Part shown: positions 19,001-27,147 of the stretch, piece by piece
Numbering within the stretch: position 1 is the first letter of the stretch
Layout of the letters: every line of letters starts with the position of its first letter
IMG/VR virus record: IMGVR_UViG_3300000234_000010
Coordinates: 1,600 to 41,376 of that record
DNA from: a virus
DNA length: 39,777 nt
Reading direction: 5' to 3' (one strand)
Notes under the pieces: generated by a model
Seen by the model: only the letters and a program-made list of their open reading frames with translations
What the model was told of the DNA's origin: nothing
The model's database searches: none
Made by a program: the position numbers and the translations under genes

Positions 19001-20114
19001 AGCAACCCAAATAGGTAACATTCTTAATGAATTAGCTATCTCTATAAATAATGATAAATTAGTTTTAGTCCGTACCAGAAGTAACATAAGAAAGAACTTG
19101 AATGTGGCAGAAGCGAATGCTGATGTATATAAAGTTATTAAATACGTAGGTGATCAGCTAGTTGGAGATGCTTTGTTTAGTGCGTTAAATTCACAGTTTG
19201 GGGAATGGGAAGCTTTTAATAGTGCTATTAACTATGGGATGAACTGGGTATTTCATGTGTTTGTGGATGCGTATGATACAAGAGCTAAAGCATTAGGTAA
19301 TAACATAACTAAGGAACAGCACTACAAAATAATGGAAGATTTATCATTTCTGATACCTGCAGTAGCTACTGTTGATACGGATAATGAGTTTAATAGAGTA
19401 AGTTTACTGAAGTTAGGTATTGCACCTGAAAATACTGAAGATAAAAATGCTGTTAAACTGAAAAGAATTAAGAATACCGGGAATGATTATTTAAATTTTT
19501 TACGGGAAGATATACTTGTAGGTAAATGGAAAGAGCCTGCAGCATCTACGCTACCCATACTTACACATGGACTGGATGCGTCAAATATGGTACATGCTGT
19601 GAATAATGTTGACGAAGTAATAGTCCCTATACATGATGCTAAAGTATCTGGAGTTACTGATGATACTTCTAGTGCTGCTTTGAATAAGGCATTCTTTACA
19701 GATAATATGAAATACTCAATGGGTACTGAAGCCATAAATGTGATATTAAATACATATAAATATGTTACAACTGAGCTTGATGCAGTAACTAGGGAAAGAT
19801 TAATAAACAAAGATTTAAAAACACCGCTTGCTACTGCGAGTGTATATATTGGAGAACATATTAATGGTCTTGGTAATTACTTGAGTAAAATAACAGATAA
19901 TAGAGCTATCATTGCAGGAATGGATTTAAAAGTAGGCCAGTTTGTTGATAACTATGGTACAATGTACGAATATAAAGGAAGCAGTGCAGTGGAAGCTTAT
20001 ACTCAGGCTCAGTCCGATGCTATAAAAGCAGCAAGGGCAATACTTGGAGATAGTGATAAGTTGAGTGATGAGGAAATATTAGAGATGCTAAATAGTATAG
20101 TAGAGTGTAAATAA
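13080..20114 (+). CDS. Giant virion protein with single-subunit RNA polymerase domain (N4 vRNAP-like)
   Basis: A 2344-residue protein whose C-terminal third carries, in order, the motifs of T7/N4-type RNA polymerases. YYEWFIGRNLRLHI (about 1650) corresponds to the T/DxxGR element. EVDGKTNGFAHKILQ corresponds to motif A, with D1794 as metal-binding Asp. IIRLAAKLVLKGMGST corresponds to motif B (R1954, K1958). THGLDASNM (H2163) followed by PIHDAKVSG corresponds to motif C (D2186), compare T7 'FVHSQDGS ... IHDS'. N4 carries such an enzyme (about 3500 residues) in its capsid and injects it to transcribe early genes. The first about 200 residues form a separate domain of uncertain kind, residues about 280-720 are helical, and VNPTT repeats lie near 1025. 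Spacing A-B (160 residues) is longer than in T7. Odd point: the motif B tyrosine seems replaced by Met. It precedes two further giant genes with a 1-nt overlap (TAATG). Domain searches could still overturn this, but four ordered motifs make it likely. Confidence 0.75.
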   Translation: MALEYATAAEVFTSSGQASIAEEKHKLLEANKAEKESRIGSRNVKNGANLDDSVTVLEDGTVESNKNKMWNKMSSAEYQSTFGVGVRDYHLIPDEKGGLKYANSGEHYDGKTEYAYMGYGKESPDVFKFGIARGDKPVEARYDPARGGWASGPEGIDNTNMQGFLLPAQVAITLEALGHGRQEALDNRAAKSGDPTGKSRFGSGYTEYYNKDSGFFGDSRDDAQVDQNAIAATLKGYIAQAQEINPRMGIVDKQAYYDKLQEIQKAKEAQNMGLVDRVANTAKGFAKGVVQNLVVDTADMAGEILDRTTDGAVGWDLGDRQKKSRDVSNWLGYNEKVAEQAMEIVHKEVGSAFDAAFDDKKDVDWAGVRKGLKAAFTSPESIAESLGYVASMLVGFGKTAASKAAGMAMAADKLTEAATVANAAGKAEEVAKISGDLAKVTQQQKIFTKQANIGTAIGVVGVTNISAGEVNDQIDEYKKNNNGESPATGEILFRMMPIAVASSYLDRMALDATLSGGKQAIKAVTEGLPVGDKKMLLAKGIMGAASLAKAGSIEAGQEYVQTMAEIFNEQYDTAKWGTNIGNIVTNRDNIVESLTGATMGFAMGTQLRGAAMVAHNAGPVLGAVGSGLGAMTDAIGDAMPVSNEVRDAVASEAETEKVAEASSIKDSTLVTAYNRFRGSVDSQIVAMKIAHAGLDPSKATAEDIAGIRNDPQHAEHVSTGIINSLLQREGRSDNPDMGVTNLLKGMEASGDTKTAAALRDGISKLRGLSIEETKKIYGSDRDFLDLMYSMGSNNQTLSDDDISGMVANAKQVYGDTITEEKVKELLEASKVENIIYDRLGYTGKSQGEVGQDVIGGKSSKYKGFQIHYREAVTARALGDTKAAEKATTALQNLINNQNNKYTAINTQVEKLTEKFNNEVNALIPGLTQKAINNGSTLSVQDAEAEARTIVAGRGAWDNTATTKVAYPGDPKHSFAIKHSDIATGNVFGVNGFLKTVLKEATIGKELLEAYATGITAADMSSTSETVNPTTVNPTTVNPTTVNPTTVVEPVAQEYDTEEEQEQNVYQQELDETGFDEDTRFGMTDEELASLAGQDRGGSTDSDEEASAINTAIADRNKKFTENRNIIKQMQKDHRELEKNYRGVVTDVIASTGERGATSSDKLLELLTVKISKFVDVVRTEQASNKDKLPGVEKLLKTAVALKGTTTESIDDFNDALAGIKVIGEKVEAHKVFADKIASIREGYTTLLNAELARTTGQKNIEKDYEELTKKILLGNSRIEYYLYGEGSADITGVFKFNPTPLNIIDYTKVKLTDNESKIINETVDALHRIKGWANDKASTNISDERARHNNPALNFLGSNMSENVAVALRTAVDSYISNNYTELTTAPEDNNELFTMAGAQSMSHMSSKVIDLFAKGGKQASIVAHDIGKEVMQLLGITAQKNSSTIQENALSTSFGLLGVALMSELGYIKSLKTEKGATGIYRIAPDGLEVGKFNTVKNGVFIRDDFGLAELGAIRENIKTMSALSPEGESNAMPSFEPIEDKRIKIRREDFMDVPESHQKAVKKLNNVGFNLHQGGMEMLARVYGDNWYENKALQSIVGMPEKEDADADIFKSATRRASDAGKERQVLDTLNGLKLLQEAATEAKKPFYYEWFIGRNLRLHIKNTIGNMQADSKLVRWLVQPADGSWSTTVSKVDVDGFEGKGGNKAIENMLFGIVQALDGISEIPSTEKDKYEVVIAKAKELLQIPVDELIVMVQESKKLKHPGHAAVALHQIKAYQEAVDTFEASIPREVDGKTNGFAHKILQFPIIKLEELLGFLRAVGIITSEEELNGVPVDSITDVISENKYGDVYQKLGFNFYNKYVATLKSIDMTPKDIKNLVGGAFDFSDPLALETSVKGALRQLPKEAATEVNYSSNIGTAASKRGSQFADMLMDKIASANDDELSDTMTSIIRLAAKLVLKGMGSTELATKTTATQIGNILNELAISINNDKLVLVRTRSNIRKNLNVAEANADVYKVIKYVGDQLVGDALFSALNSQFGEWEAFNSAINYGMNWVFHVFVDAYDTRAKALGNNITKEQHYKIMEDLSFLIPAVATVDTDNEFNRVSLLKLGIAPENTEDKNAVKLKRIKNTGNDYLNFLREDILVGKWKEPAASTLPILTHGLDASNMVHAVNNVDEVIVPIHDAKVSGVTDDTSSAALNKAFFTDNMKYSMGTEAINVILNTYKYVTTELDAVTRERLINKDLKTPLATASVYIGEHINGLGNYLSKITDNRAIIAGMDLKVGQFVDNYGTMYEYKGSSAVEAYTQAQSDAIKAARAILGDSDKLSDEEILEMLNSIVECK
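16152..16216 (+). repeat. In-frame 15-bp tandem repeat (4.3 copies) coding VNPTT
   Basis: The unit ACAGTTAATCCAACT is repeated four times without a mismatch and starts a fifth time, at about residue 1025 of the giant polymerase protein. It encodes a Pro/Thr linker. Perfect copies suggest recent slippage expansion. The opposite-strand open frame over it is a shadow. Confidence 0.9.
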
Positions 20115-23026
20115 TGAATTGTAACGTTAATGGTGGTGACTATACCGAAAAAATTAAAGCAAAATTAGGCTTAAGTGATGCACAAATTCAAAAGCTGAAA
20201 GCAATTGCTGATAAATTAGGTGCTATTGTAAAAGCAACTAAAAGTGAGATTGTTAGTGGTAAAGTAGTTAGTACCAGTAGTACTTCTGAGAGCGTGCAAT
20301 CACCTACTGCAGTTGCAGAAGTAGTGGTTGGTTCAGGTAAGCCAAAGAAACACCCTTATGTCGCAATGATGTTAGATGCTATTAATAAACAACATAGCAT
20401 TACAATAAAAAAAGATATTGCAATGGCTGTTAAAATATTACAGAGTAAAGGTCATTCTGAGGTTGGTAGGGCTAATAAAAATGAAATAACGTTGCCTGAT
20501 TTTGAAGGGGTTATAGCCAATGAGGGGGCAATTCGTGCTGTTAGTAAAGTTACAGGTCAGACCAAAGAAGAAGTAGTGGCTTTGGCGAATGAGTATGCGG
20601 CTGATATGTTTATGGAACGAGCTAAACTGCATGAAAGTATTCACGTAGCTAGTGTGGGTTATATGGAGAAAAATCCAAATAGTCTGTACACTAAAAGAGT
20701 AGAAACTATTTATAGACGTGTGCTAGAGATTACGGCTAAGGACTCAAATCATCCACTTAATTTTATTCAGAATAAGTATTGGGCTACGAATGTAAAAGAG
20801 TTTTTGGCTGTATCATTGTCACATTCAGAAATGATTAAAGAACTAAATAAGATTACTATTGGTAATACGTCCATTTTCCATGTGCTAATTGACACAGTAA
20901 GAAAGATGTTAAAGATACCTAATAATAGTGCTACTGGAGTATTGATGGATAGTTTTTTACATATGAATGATAATAATGTTGGTGGTAGTGAAAAACCAGC
21001 AGCTGCTATAGCGCCCACTACTCCAGTAGATGCTGTAGAAGGTTCATATGTCATACCGGGTGTAGGTACAACTAATGCAGGGCAGACAAAAGCAGTAAAT
21101 GAGATTGCTAATTGGTTGAAAGAAAGAACACAAAAAAATGTGGGAAGTTATTTGCTTACTGGTAGTGGTGGTACAGGAAAAACTGCGGTAGTAAATGTAG
21201 TGTTGTCTAAGATGGGAATATCTCCGAAGGACGTGGTTTTTGTAGCACCTACTAATAGAGCTAAGACTGTACTAAATCAAGCTAATAGTAAAACTGCATA
21301 TAACAATTCTGAGTATGCTACAGTTGCGCAATTGCAGGGGCTGTTGCCAGATGTAATGACCGGAAAGTTTAATATTAGTGTAGGAAAAGAAGACTTACGA
21401 GACATGTACGGCAATAAACTATTAGTAATTGATGAAAGTTCTATGATTGGTACTGAGGCTTACAGTGCAATTATTGATCTTTATGGTGCTGAAAATATAT
21501 TGTTTATGGGGGATATTAAACAACTACCGCCTATTGAAAAAATTCGTAGGTTTATTGCAAATTTGTCGAAGGGTGGTTATATTGATGCCTTTGAGTCTCC
21601 TGTATTTACATATCATAAAGAAGAAGGCAAGAATGTTAGTACGCTAACCCAAATTCAACGTCAATCAAGTGATAATCCTATTAACAATATAACGTCATTT
21701 ATTGGTGACTTAGTTTTAGAAGTTATTGGCATGAGAGAAAATGATAAGTACGTTAGCGGGGGGAGTATTGGTACATGGATTCGTAAAGTTAAAGATGGTT
21801 TAGCGGATATTAGTAAAGAAAATAAAGATAGTAGACTCTCTTTTGTTAAAACTAAAGCAGAAGCAATAAAGCCATTGATTGAGGCGTTTAAAGAAGATAA
21901 ATTTAATACTGCATATATTCATTTTAATAATGCTGTACACGATAATACAATTGGTCCGAGTAATATTATTAGAAATAGCTTGTTCGGAGAAAAGGCAGCT
22001 AAAGATGAAAGGAACTATATTGAAGGGGATTTAATTGTATTTAAGAATGCAACAATATTGTATAAAAAAGATAACATAGATACTGCCGTATCAGTTAGTC
22101 ACTCGGCATTAGGGACTGAGGTTAATATAACAGCAGCAAATGTAATAGATGTAGATGATAAAACTGCTGTTGACGTTACTGCAAATAGTCGTGGTATTAT
22201 TAGGAAAATTATGCCTATTGAAGAGTATATAGAGACTAAAGGGCTTAATGCAAAAGATTTTGGTGTGTATGGTACAGAGCAAACGCCTAATGGAAAGGCA
22301 ACTACTTTGGTGATGGATGAGAGCGCTGTACCGGAAAATAAAAAGAAGTTCTTAGGTGCGTTGAGAAAGTCATTGGCTGTAATGGTAGTTGAGATTGATG
22401 ATGGGTTTAAGGAAGGTCAAGGTAACAGAGAAGTAATTATGGTAACTTCTCGAACACTGCCTAGAGGAGAAGTTATTGATTATGGTAAAAGGGTAGATAA
22501 TGCCTATGTACATAAGAATAGCCACTACGCAGGAACTTCGTTAGCATCTATAAGAAGAGAGCATATTGAAAACAGTAACTATGAGGCTTTTCAGCGCAGG
22601 AAACAGGTAACAGAAGCCTATAAGAGTACAGCGTTTATTACTGATATTAAGCACGGTTACGTTGTTAATTCGCACCAAGTACAAGGAAGCTCATATGGTA
22701 CTACGGTAGTTGATGTGAATAATATCATTGCTTCAGCAAAGTTTGGTCATTTTGAAACGATGTTAAAGGCTTTGTATGTAGCTGTATCCAGACCAAAAAG
22801 TAATCTGATACTGATTACAGATAGCGCTGTAACTAGTAGCAATTATGCAGATGAAAAAATTGCAATGGATGAAACTAGAAACACTATTGAAGAAAGTACT
22901 GTTGATGATGAAGAATTAGGTATACCAAATAAAGGCCCTAGCCAAGAGGGTTTAGATGGTTATTATTCACTTGTGGAAAGAAATCCAGATGTGTATAATC
23001 AAATTATAAATGATAATAATTGTTAA
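20114..23026 (+). CDS. Metallopeptidase-like and SF1 helicase fusion, probable injected polyvalent protein
   Basis: A 970-residue protein with two recognisable domains. Residues about 130-250 contain KLHESIHVASVG (H173ExxH177) and a downstream NVKEFLAVSLSH glutamate, the layout of a zincin-type peptidase. Residues about 330-910 form a superfamily 1B (RecD/Dda/Pif1-like) helicase: LLTGSGGTGKT (Walker A, 350-357), LLVIDESSMIG (D440, E441), LFMGDIKQLPPI (motif III), VNSHQVQGSSYGTT (about 854) and LYVAVSRPKSNLILIT (about 887). Combining such domains is characteristic of phage 'polyvalent' proteins that enter the host with the DNA. The gene lies between the virion polymerase and another metallopeptidase-like gene, far from the replication operon, so a packaged, injected helicase is more likely than a replication helicase. 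Its start overlaps the polymerase stop by 1 nt. Confidence 0.75.
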   Translation: MNCNVNGGDYTEKIKAKLGLSDAQIQKLKAIADKLGAIVKATKSEIVSGKVVSTSSTSESVQSPTAVAEVVVGSGKPKKHPYVAMMLDAINKQHSITIKKDIAMAVKILQSKGHSEVGRANKNEITLPDFEGVIANEGAIRAVSKVTGQTKEEVVALANEYAADMFMERAKLHESIHVASVGYMEKNPNSLYTKRVETIYRRVLEITAKDSNHPLNFIQNKYWATNVKEFLAVSLSHSEMIKELNKITIGNTSIFHVLIDTVRKMLKIPNNSATGVLMDSFLHMNDNNVGGSEKPAAAIAPTTPVDAVEGSYVIPGVGTTNAGQTKAVNEIANWLKERTQKNVGSYLLTGSGGTGKTAVVNVVLSKMGISPKDVVFVAPTNRAKTVLNQANSKTAYNNSEYATVAQLQGLLPDVMTGKFNISVGKEDLRDMYGNKLLVIDESSMIGTEAYSAIIDLYGAENILFMGDIKQLPPIEKIRRFIANLSKGGYIDAFESPVFTYHKEEGKNVSTLTQIQRQSSDNPINNITSFIGDLVLEVIGMRENDKYVSGGSIGTWIRKVKDGLADISKENKDSRLSFVKTKAEAIKPLIEAFKEDKFNTAYIHFNNAVHDNTIGPSNIIRNSLFGEKAAKDERNYIEGDLIVFKNATILYKKDNIDTAVSVSHSALGTEVNITAANVIDVDDKTAVDVTANSRGIIRKIMPIEEYIETKGLNAKDFGVYGTEQTPNGKATTLVMDESAVPENKKKFLGALRKSLAVMVVEIDDGFKEGQGNREVIMVTSRTLPRGEVIDYGKRVDNAYVHKNSHYAGTSLASIRREHIENSNYEAFQRRKQVTEAYKSTAFITDIKHGYVVNSHQVQGSSYGTTVVDVNNIIASAKFGHFETMLKALYVAVSRPKSNLILITDSAVTSSNYADEKIAMDETRNTIEESTVDDEELGIPNKGPSQEGLDGYYSLVERNPDVYNQIINDNNC

Positions 23027-23034
23027 GGTGAATA

Positions 23035-26000
23035 ATGAGCTGTACAGTTGATGTAAATGAATTAAAAAATATTGCTGAGGAAGGCGGAGTTAGTTTTGAG
23101 GAACTCAAAAAAGTAAAGGATTTTCATGATTCTTTAAGCCCTTATATGAAAGAGGAATTAGATATTACTCAAGGTAGAGTATCGGCTAAATGGGCTAATA
23201 GAGTTCCATTGAAGATTAATGATGAAATAGTTAAGTTAGTTAATGTTTCGGATGATAAGGTTTGGTATGTCGATAGCCAAAGTAAAGTACGTGAGGCTGA
23301 TATTGATGATGTACGAACTGCAGATGGGAGCTATGCAGGGCAGTTTGTTAAGGTACTGAAAGAAGCAGCAGATTTCTATATTGATGCTAAAACTGGGTTT
23401 GAGACTAGGGGTAAGGACTTACTGAATGACCCAGATAAGTTTAAAGAATTAGCTGTAGAAATTGATGAAGCAGATAGTAGAGATATTAGTCCAGAGCATA
23501 GAGCTAGACTAATGAATGTTGTCCATACTTTAACAGATGTATTTAAAGGTGCATTGCCGACTATTAGTGTACATATCAATAAAGCATATGATAAGACTGG
23601 TGGAGTAATTGAGATTAGTCCAGAAAGTAATACTGCTGATTTGTATGTAGGTATAGGGCCTAACAGCGGTAATAAGTCTGCACTAGAGACGTATGCTCAC
23701 GAATTAACGCATGGTGCGATAGACTTTATACTGAGTGCAAAAGATCATGCGATAACAACGCTCGTACATAGAATGACGAGGGTGTTGGAAGAGTTCGTTA
23801 GTACTACGTCTGCTGCTGACTTAGCTAAATTTATGCCTGATCAGAGCACTGCAGTACATGACGCAGAGCAATTACTGAAGTACATAACAGAACATGGGCT
23901 AAAAGAATTTATTCCACACGCACTGACTAATGAGTATGTGGTTGCTAGATTAGCTGAGATGTCCACTCCTAGGATTAAAGAAAATCCGAATAGTAAGGGG
24001 TATGCTTATCAAATTATTATGTTCATTCGTAAAGCATTTGGTATGATTATTGGTAGACTGCAAAGAGAGCCTGCAGGTAATGACCTAGTTAAAATGGGGT
24101 GGTTAATTGGGAGGCTGATTGCTGCAAATAACCGTCAGATGTACTTTAAGGAAAAAGGATTACTTGGAAGAGTAGATAGATATATAGATAGTGTTGATGC
24201 TAAGATTGGTGAGTTAGTTGAGAAGGGTAAAGAAAAAGTACTTGGTAATGGGTTTATAGTACCTAACCAGAGTGATAGTACACTAGTAAAGCTTGGTAAA
24301 TTAGGTAAGGTGGTAGCAGGTTCATTCTTTGATGATAGGTTGAAGATACAAGCAGAATTGCAAGCTACTGCATTGGGACAAAGCCCAGAAGGGATACTAC
24401 AGACATTGATTAGAAATTCTACTGCTCCTGATAAGTTTTTGAAGGATGTGGAAAGTAGTATATTGCAAGTTACTAATATTGATAGAAATAAGGCAGTAGC
24501 AAAAAATGAAGTTGTCAGCACGGTTATGGAAGCATTTGGTAGGAAGTTAACACGTAAGGACTTGGCTGGTTTAGATAAGATACTGAGAGCGGACTTGATT
24601 GTTTTGGAAGACTTGGAAACATTCATTGACCCGAATACTGGAGAATCTACTATACATAATGAAATAAATGCTATAGAAGCAGGTTTAGAGAGTGCGTTTG
24701 GGTTGGAAATAAAGAATTACTATAAGGGACAATCATTAGCATTGGCTAGGTATTTACTTACTAATAATGGTGGTATAGCGCTGTTAAAAAATGCAAGAAA
24801 TATTGCTATGAGGGTTAATGATGTCACTAAAGTTACTGTAGAGGACGAGAATGTTACCAGTACTATTGATAGATTAGTTAGTTTGTATGCTTTGCAGCAG
24901 ACTGATGCGTATTCAAAAGAAGCTATGTATAGTTTGTTTAGTAATGATAAAGAAGGTGTTGATGCTTTCAAAGTACAGATGCTTGCTATGAAAGAAGAAT
25001 CGAAGGAATTGTTTAGCACTGTAGGTGAGCAGTATTTTGAAGTAAAAGGATACCACAAGGATTTATATCCTAATAATATGGATATTAAAATTGGTGCTTT
25101 GAAAGATGAAGCAGAGTATAAGAAAATAGGGTATAAGTTGATTAGTGAATCCAATAATCATAGTTTACATAAAAGAAGTGAGCGGATGGGTTTGTATATA
25201 AATACTATGCCAACTAATCCTAGTTATCAGAAAACTGGTGTACGAATTACAGATAAGAAGCACAGAGGATTTACGATTACTGACTCGTATAATGTTGAAG
25301 TGGATAGTGATTATATCGAGAAGACTGTAGCGTATGAAGCAGCTAAAAGGGATATAGCTAGGTTACATACTAGGATGGTTACGGTTCTTGAAAAGCAAAA
25401 GAAAGGTGATTTCACGTTAGATAAGGAGGATGAAAATATTCATCCGATGATGGACACTAATGGAGAAATAACTAATTTTACTTATGAGATGAAGTGGCAG
25501 GATAAGTTAGATTTGCTGGGGTTGGATAGTCATCCAGTAGAGTCATTAGCGCATACAGTTGCATCAATTTACGATAGGGTAGCGACAGTAAAACATAACA
25601 TTAAAGTAATGGATAAGGTGTTAACAGATGCCAAGAGCCAGAATATCAATACGAATACAGAACGAAATTTAGGAGCTAATTTAAAGGAATATATTTTTAT
25701 TAGTCCTACTTCCGAAGATGCTAGTGCTAAAGAGTACTGGGCATTACTGCCTAGAGAATTGCGTAGTCATATTAATAAGCAGAATAGAAATACTCCATTT
25801 AGACCACGTAAAGTTAGGCATGGTGCAGAGCCAGCTCCAATAGGATTCTATATACGAAGAGATGCACTGCATTCTGTATTAGGTTATAGAGCGTTGTCCG
25901 TAGCTAAGAGTAATGCAATGAAAAATACAGCACCGGAAGTAAAACATGCACTTGCAGTAGCAGGAGCAATATGGACTGCAGTAGTACAATTAGCTAAAAG

Positions 26001-26850
26001 AAACATCGTAATAAAGATACCTACTGTGTTTGTTAATAATGTGCTAAGCAATACTATACTGTTGTCAGTAATGGGTAATAGTCCTTTATCAGTGATGAAG
26101 TATCAACTGGATGGTGTAAAAGAACTGCATTTGTACTTAGAGACTGCTAGAAAGATAGTTAGATTAGAAACTAAGCGCAGAGCTGGAGTGATTACAGCAC
26201 TGGAAGTTAAGCAGTTAGCTCTGTTCAAATCTAAACTAGAGCAGTCTAGTATTAAAGAAATGATTGACGCAGGTTTCTATACTAACATTGTTGAGGAGAT
26301 TGATACTACAAATCACGGTACGGGTAATATAGTTGAAGATTACTTAGATAGTAAGTTAAAGAAGTTACCTTTTATAGTACAGAATGGGTTAAGTTTTGTT
26401 ATGTTTGACAGAAAGTCAACATATTTTAAGGCGATGTCACAAGCTACGCAGTACTCAGACTTTGTTGGTAGATACACACTGTACAAGATTAATAGAAAGA
26501 AAGGATTGTCACATGAGAGTGCTATTGAAAGATCAAGAGATGCTTTTGTAAACTATGGCATACCTAATAGTAAGAAACTGGATTGGTTTGAAAGAATGGG
26601 AGCTGTACTATTTACAAAATACTTTGTTAATATTCAGAGATTTGTCACAGCATCATTTAAAGAATCTCCATTACGAGTTATTGGAGGTTTACTAGCTTTG
26701 AATTTTCTTTGGGCGGATGCTCCTAATCCGTGGGAGTCAACGCTATTGACAGATGGTCCTTTGGACAGACTAGGCAATCCGTTTGATATACTTGGCACTG
26801 CAAGTACTCCCGGATTGGTTAGCGTATATGATAGTATGTCACATTATTAA
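23035..26850 (+). CDS. Giant virion-associated protein with HExxH metallopeptidase motif
   Basis: A 1271-residue protein ending the virion block. Residues about 160-310 contain LETYAHELTHGAIDFIL (H222ExxH226) preceded by GGVIEISPESNTADLYVG. This resembles a zincin-type peptidase domain of phage polyvalent proteins; a downstream acidic third ligand is plausible (EYVVARLAEM) but not certain. The rest is mainly helical. Around residues 980-1010 the segment KRNIVIKIPTVFVNNVLSN resembles a recurrent 'large polyvalent protein' helical region. I recognise no polymerase or helicase motif in it. It is separated from the helicase fusion by 8 nt with an AAGGTG site, so the three giant genes look co-expressed. 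A role inside the newly infected cell, or in the ejection complex, is inferred. Confidence 0.6.
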   Translation: MSCTVDVNELKNIAEEGGVSFEELKKVKDFHDSLSPYMKEELDITQGRVSAKWANRVPLKINDEIVKLVNVSDDKVWYVDSQSKVREADIDDVRTADGSYAGQFVKVLKEAADFYIDAKTGFETRGKDLLNDPDKFKELAVEIDEADSRDISPEHRARLMNVVHTLTDVFKGALPTISVHINKAYDKTGGVIEISPESNTADLYVGIGPNSGNKSALETYAHELTHGAIDFILSAKDHAITTLVHRMTRVLEEFVSTTSAADLAKFMPDQSTAVHDAEQLLKYITEHGLKEFIPHALTNEYVVARLAEMSTPRIKENPNSKGYAYQIIMFIRKAFGMIIGRLQREPAGNDLVKMGWLIGRLIAANNRQMYFKEKGLLGRVDRYIDSVDAKIGELVEKGKEKVLGNGFIVPNQSDSTLVKLGKLGKVVAGSFFDDRLKIQAELQATALGQSPEGILQTLIRNSTAPDKFLKDVESSILQVTNIDRNKAVAKNEVVSTVMEAFGRKLTRKDLAGLDKILRADLIVLEDLETFIDPNTGESTIHNEINAIEAGLESAFGLEIKNYYKGQSLALARYLLTNNGGIALLKNARNIAMRVNDVTKVTVEDENVTSTIDRLVSLYALQQTDAYSKEAMYSLFSNDKEGVDAFKVQMLAMKEESKELFSTVGEQYFEVKGYHKDLYPNNMDIKIGALKDEAEYKKIGYKLISESNNHSLHKRSERMGLYINTMPTNPSYQKTGVRITDKKHRGFTITDSYNVEVDSDYIEKTVAYEAAKRDIARLHTRMVTVLEKQKKGDFTLDKEDENIHPMMDTNGEITNFTYEMKWQDKLDLLGLDSHPVESLAHTVASIYDRVATVKHNIKVMDKVLTDAKSQNINTNTERNLGANLKEYIFISPTSEDASAKEYWALLPRELRSHINKQNRNTPFRPRKVRHGAEPAPIGFYIRRDALHSVLGYRALSVAKSNAMKNTAPEVKHALAVAGAIWTAVVQLAKRNIVIKIPTVFVNNVLSNTILLSVMGNSPLSVMKYQLDGVKELHLYLETARKIVRLETKRRAGVITALEVKQLALFKSKLEQSSIKEMIDAGFYTNIVEEIDTTNHGTGNIVEDYLDSKLKKLPFIVQNGLSFVMFDRKSTYFKAMSQATQYSDFVGRYTLYKINRKKGLSHESAIERSRDAFVNYGIPNSKKLDWFERMGAVLFTKYFVNIQRFVTASFKESPLRVIGGLLALNFLWADAPNPWESTLLTDGPLDRLGNPFDILGTASTPGLVSVYDSMSHY

Positions 26851-27098
26851 AAGACTCCTTTTAGGGAGGTTTTAATTTTATTGGTAAAGGTTGGTGGACT
26901 GAAAATGAAATACAGGCTGATTAGGGCGCTACTGATAGTGGCAACAACTAATCCTCCAAAGGAGCCTGAAAATAAAATACCTAATGCTGCTAGTAGTATT
27001 AGGTCTAATATCCCATCCTCCCATCTACTTCTTTCAAATTTCCACTTAATAATTAATAAGTTAAAGGCTGTTGCCACTCCCACTAATAAAAGTTCCAT
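26847..27098 (-). CDS. Small inner-membrane protein
   Basis: An 83-residue protein with a hydrophobic N-terminal helix (ELLLVGVATAFNLLII, about 2-17), a basic loop (KWKFERSRWEDG), then one or two further hydrophobic segments (ILDLILLAALGILFSG and GGLVVATISSALISLYFIF), ending PPTF. I recognise this pattern from small conserved membrane proteins of T7- and N4-like phages; its function is not established and a holin-like role would be a guess. The ATG is preceded by GAGGACAATAT. It is the last gene of the - strand operon, 127 nt after the MazG-like gene; that gap contains repeats and a possible promoter, so it may be separately controlled. Confidence 0.7.
   Translation of the reverse strand: MELLLVGVATAFNLLIIKWKFERSRWEDGILDLILLAALGILFSGSFGGLVVATISSALISLYFIFSPPTFTNKIKTSLKGVF
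26849..26880. terminator. Probable bidirectional terminator between convergent operons
   Basis: CTCC (26855-26858) pairs with GGAG (26865-26868) around a 6-nt loop; flanking AAA and TTT extend the stem through one mismatch. T-rich runs lie on both sides. It sits exactly where the + strand virion block meets the - strand operon. The stem is modest, so confidence is moderate. Confidence 0.5.
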
Positions 27099-27147
27099 AT
27101 ATTGTCCTCGACAGGTAGAGTAATTCGCTACATAATGATTTCGTAAG

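Noticed and set aside
21447-21647. + strand open frame inside the helicase fusion gene
   Set aside because: Lies in another frame wholly within the helicase domain, which has intact motifs.
20114-23026. Replicative helicase of the phage
   Set aside because: The gene is in the virion block beside the polymerase protein and fused to a peptidase-like domain, while a UvrD-like helicase is in the replication operon.
26881-27123. + strand open frame opposite the small membrane protein
   Set aside because: Low-complexity shadow after the terminator; the - strand frame has a ribosome site and clear membrane helices.
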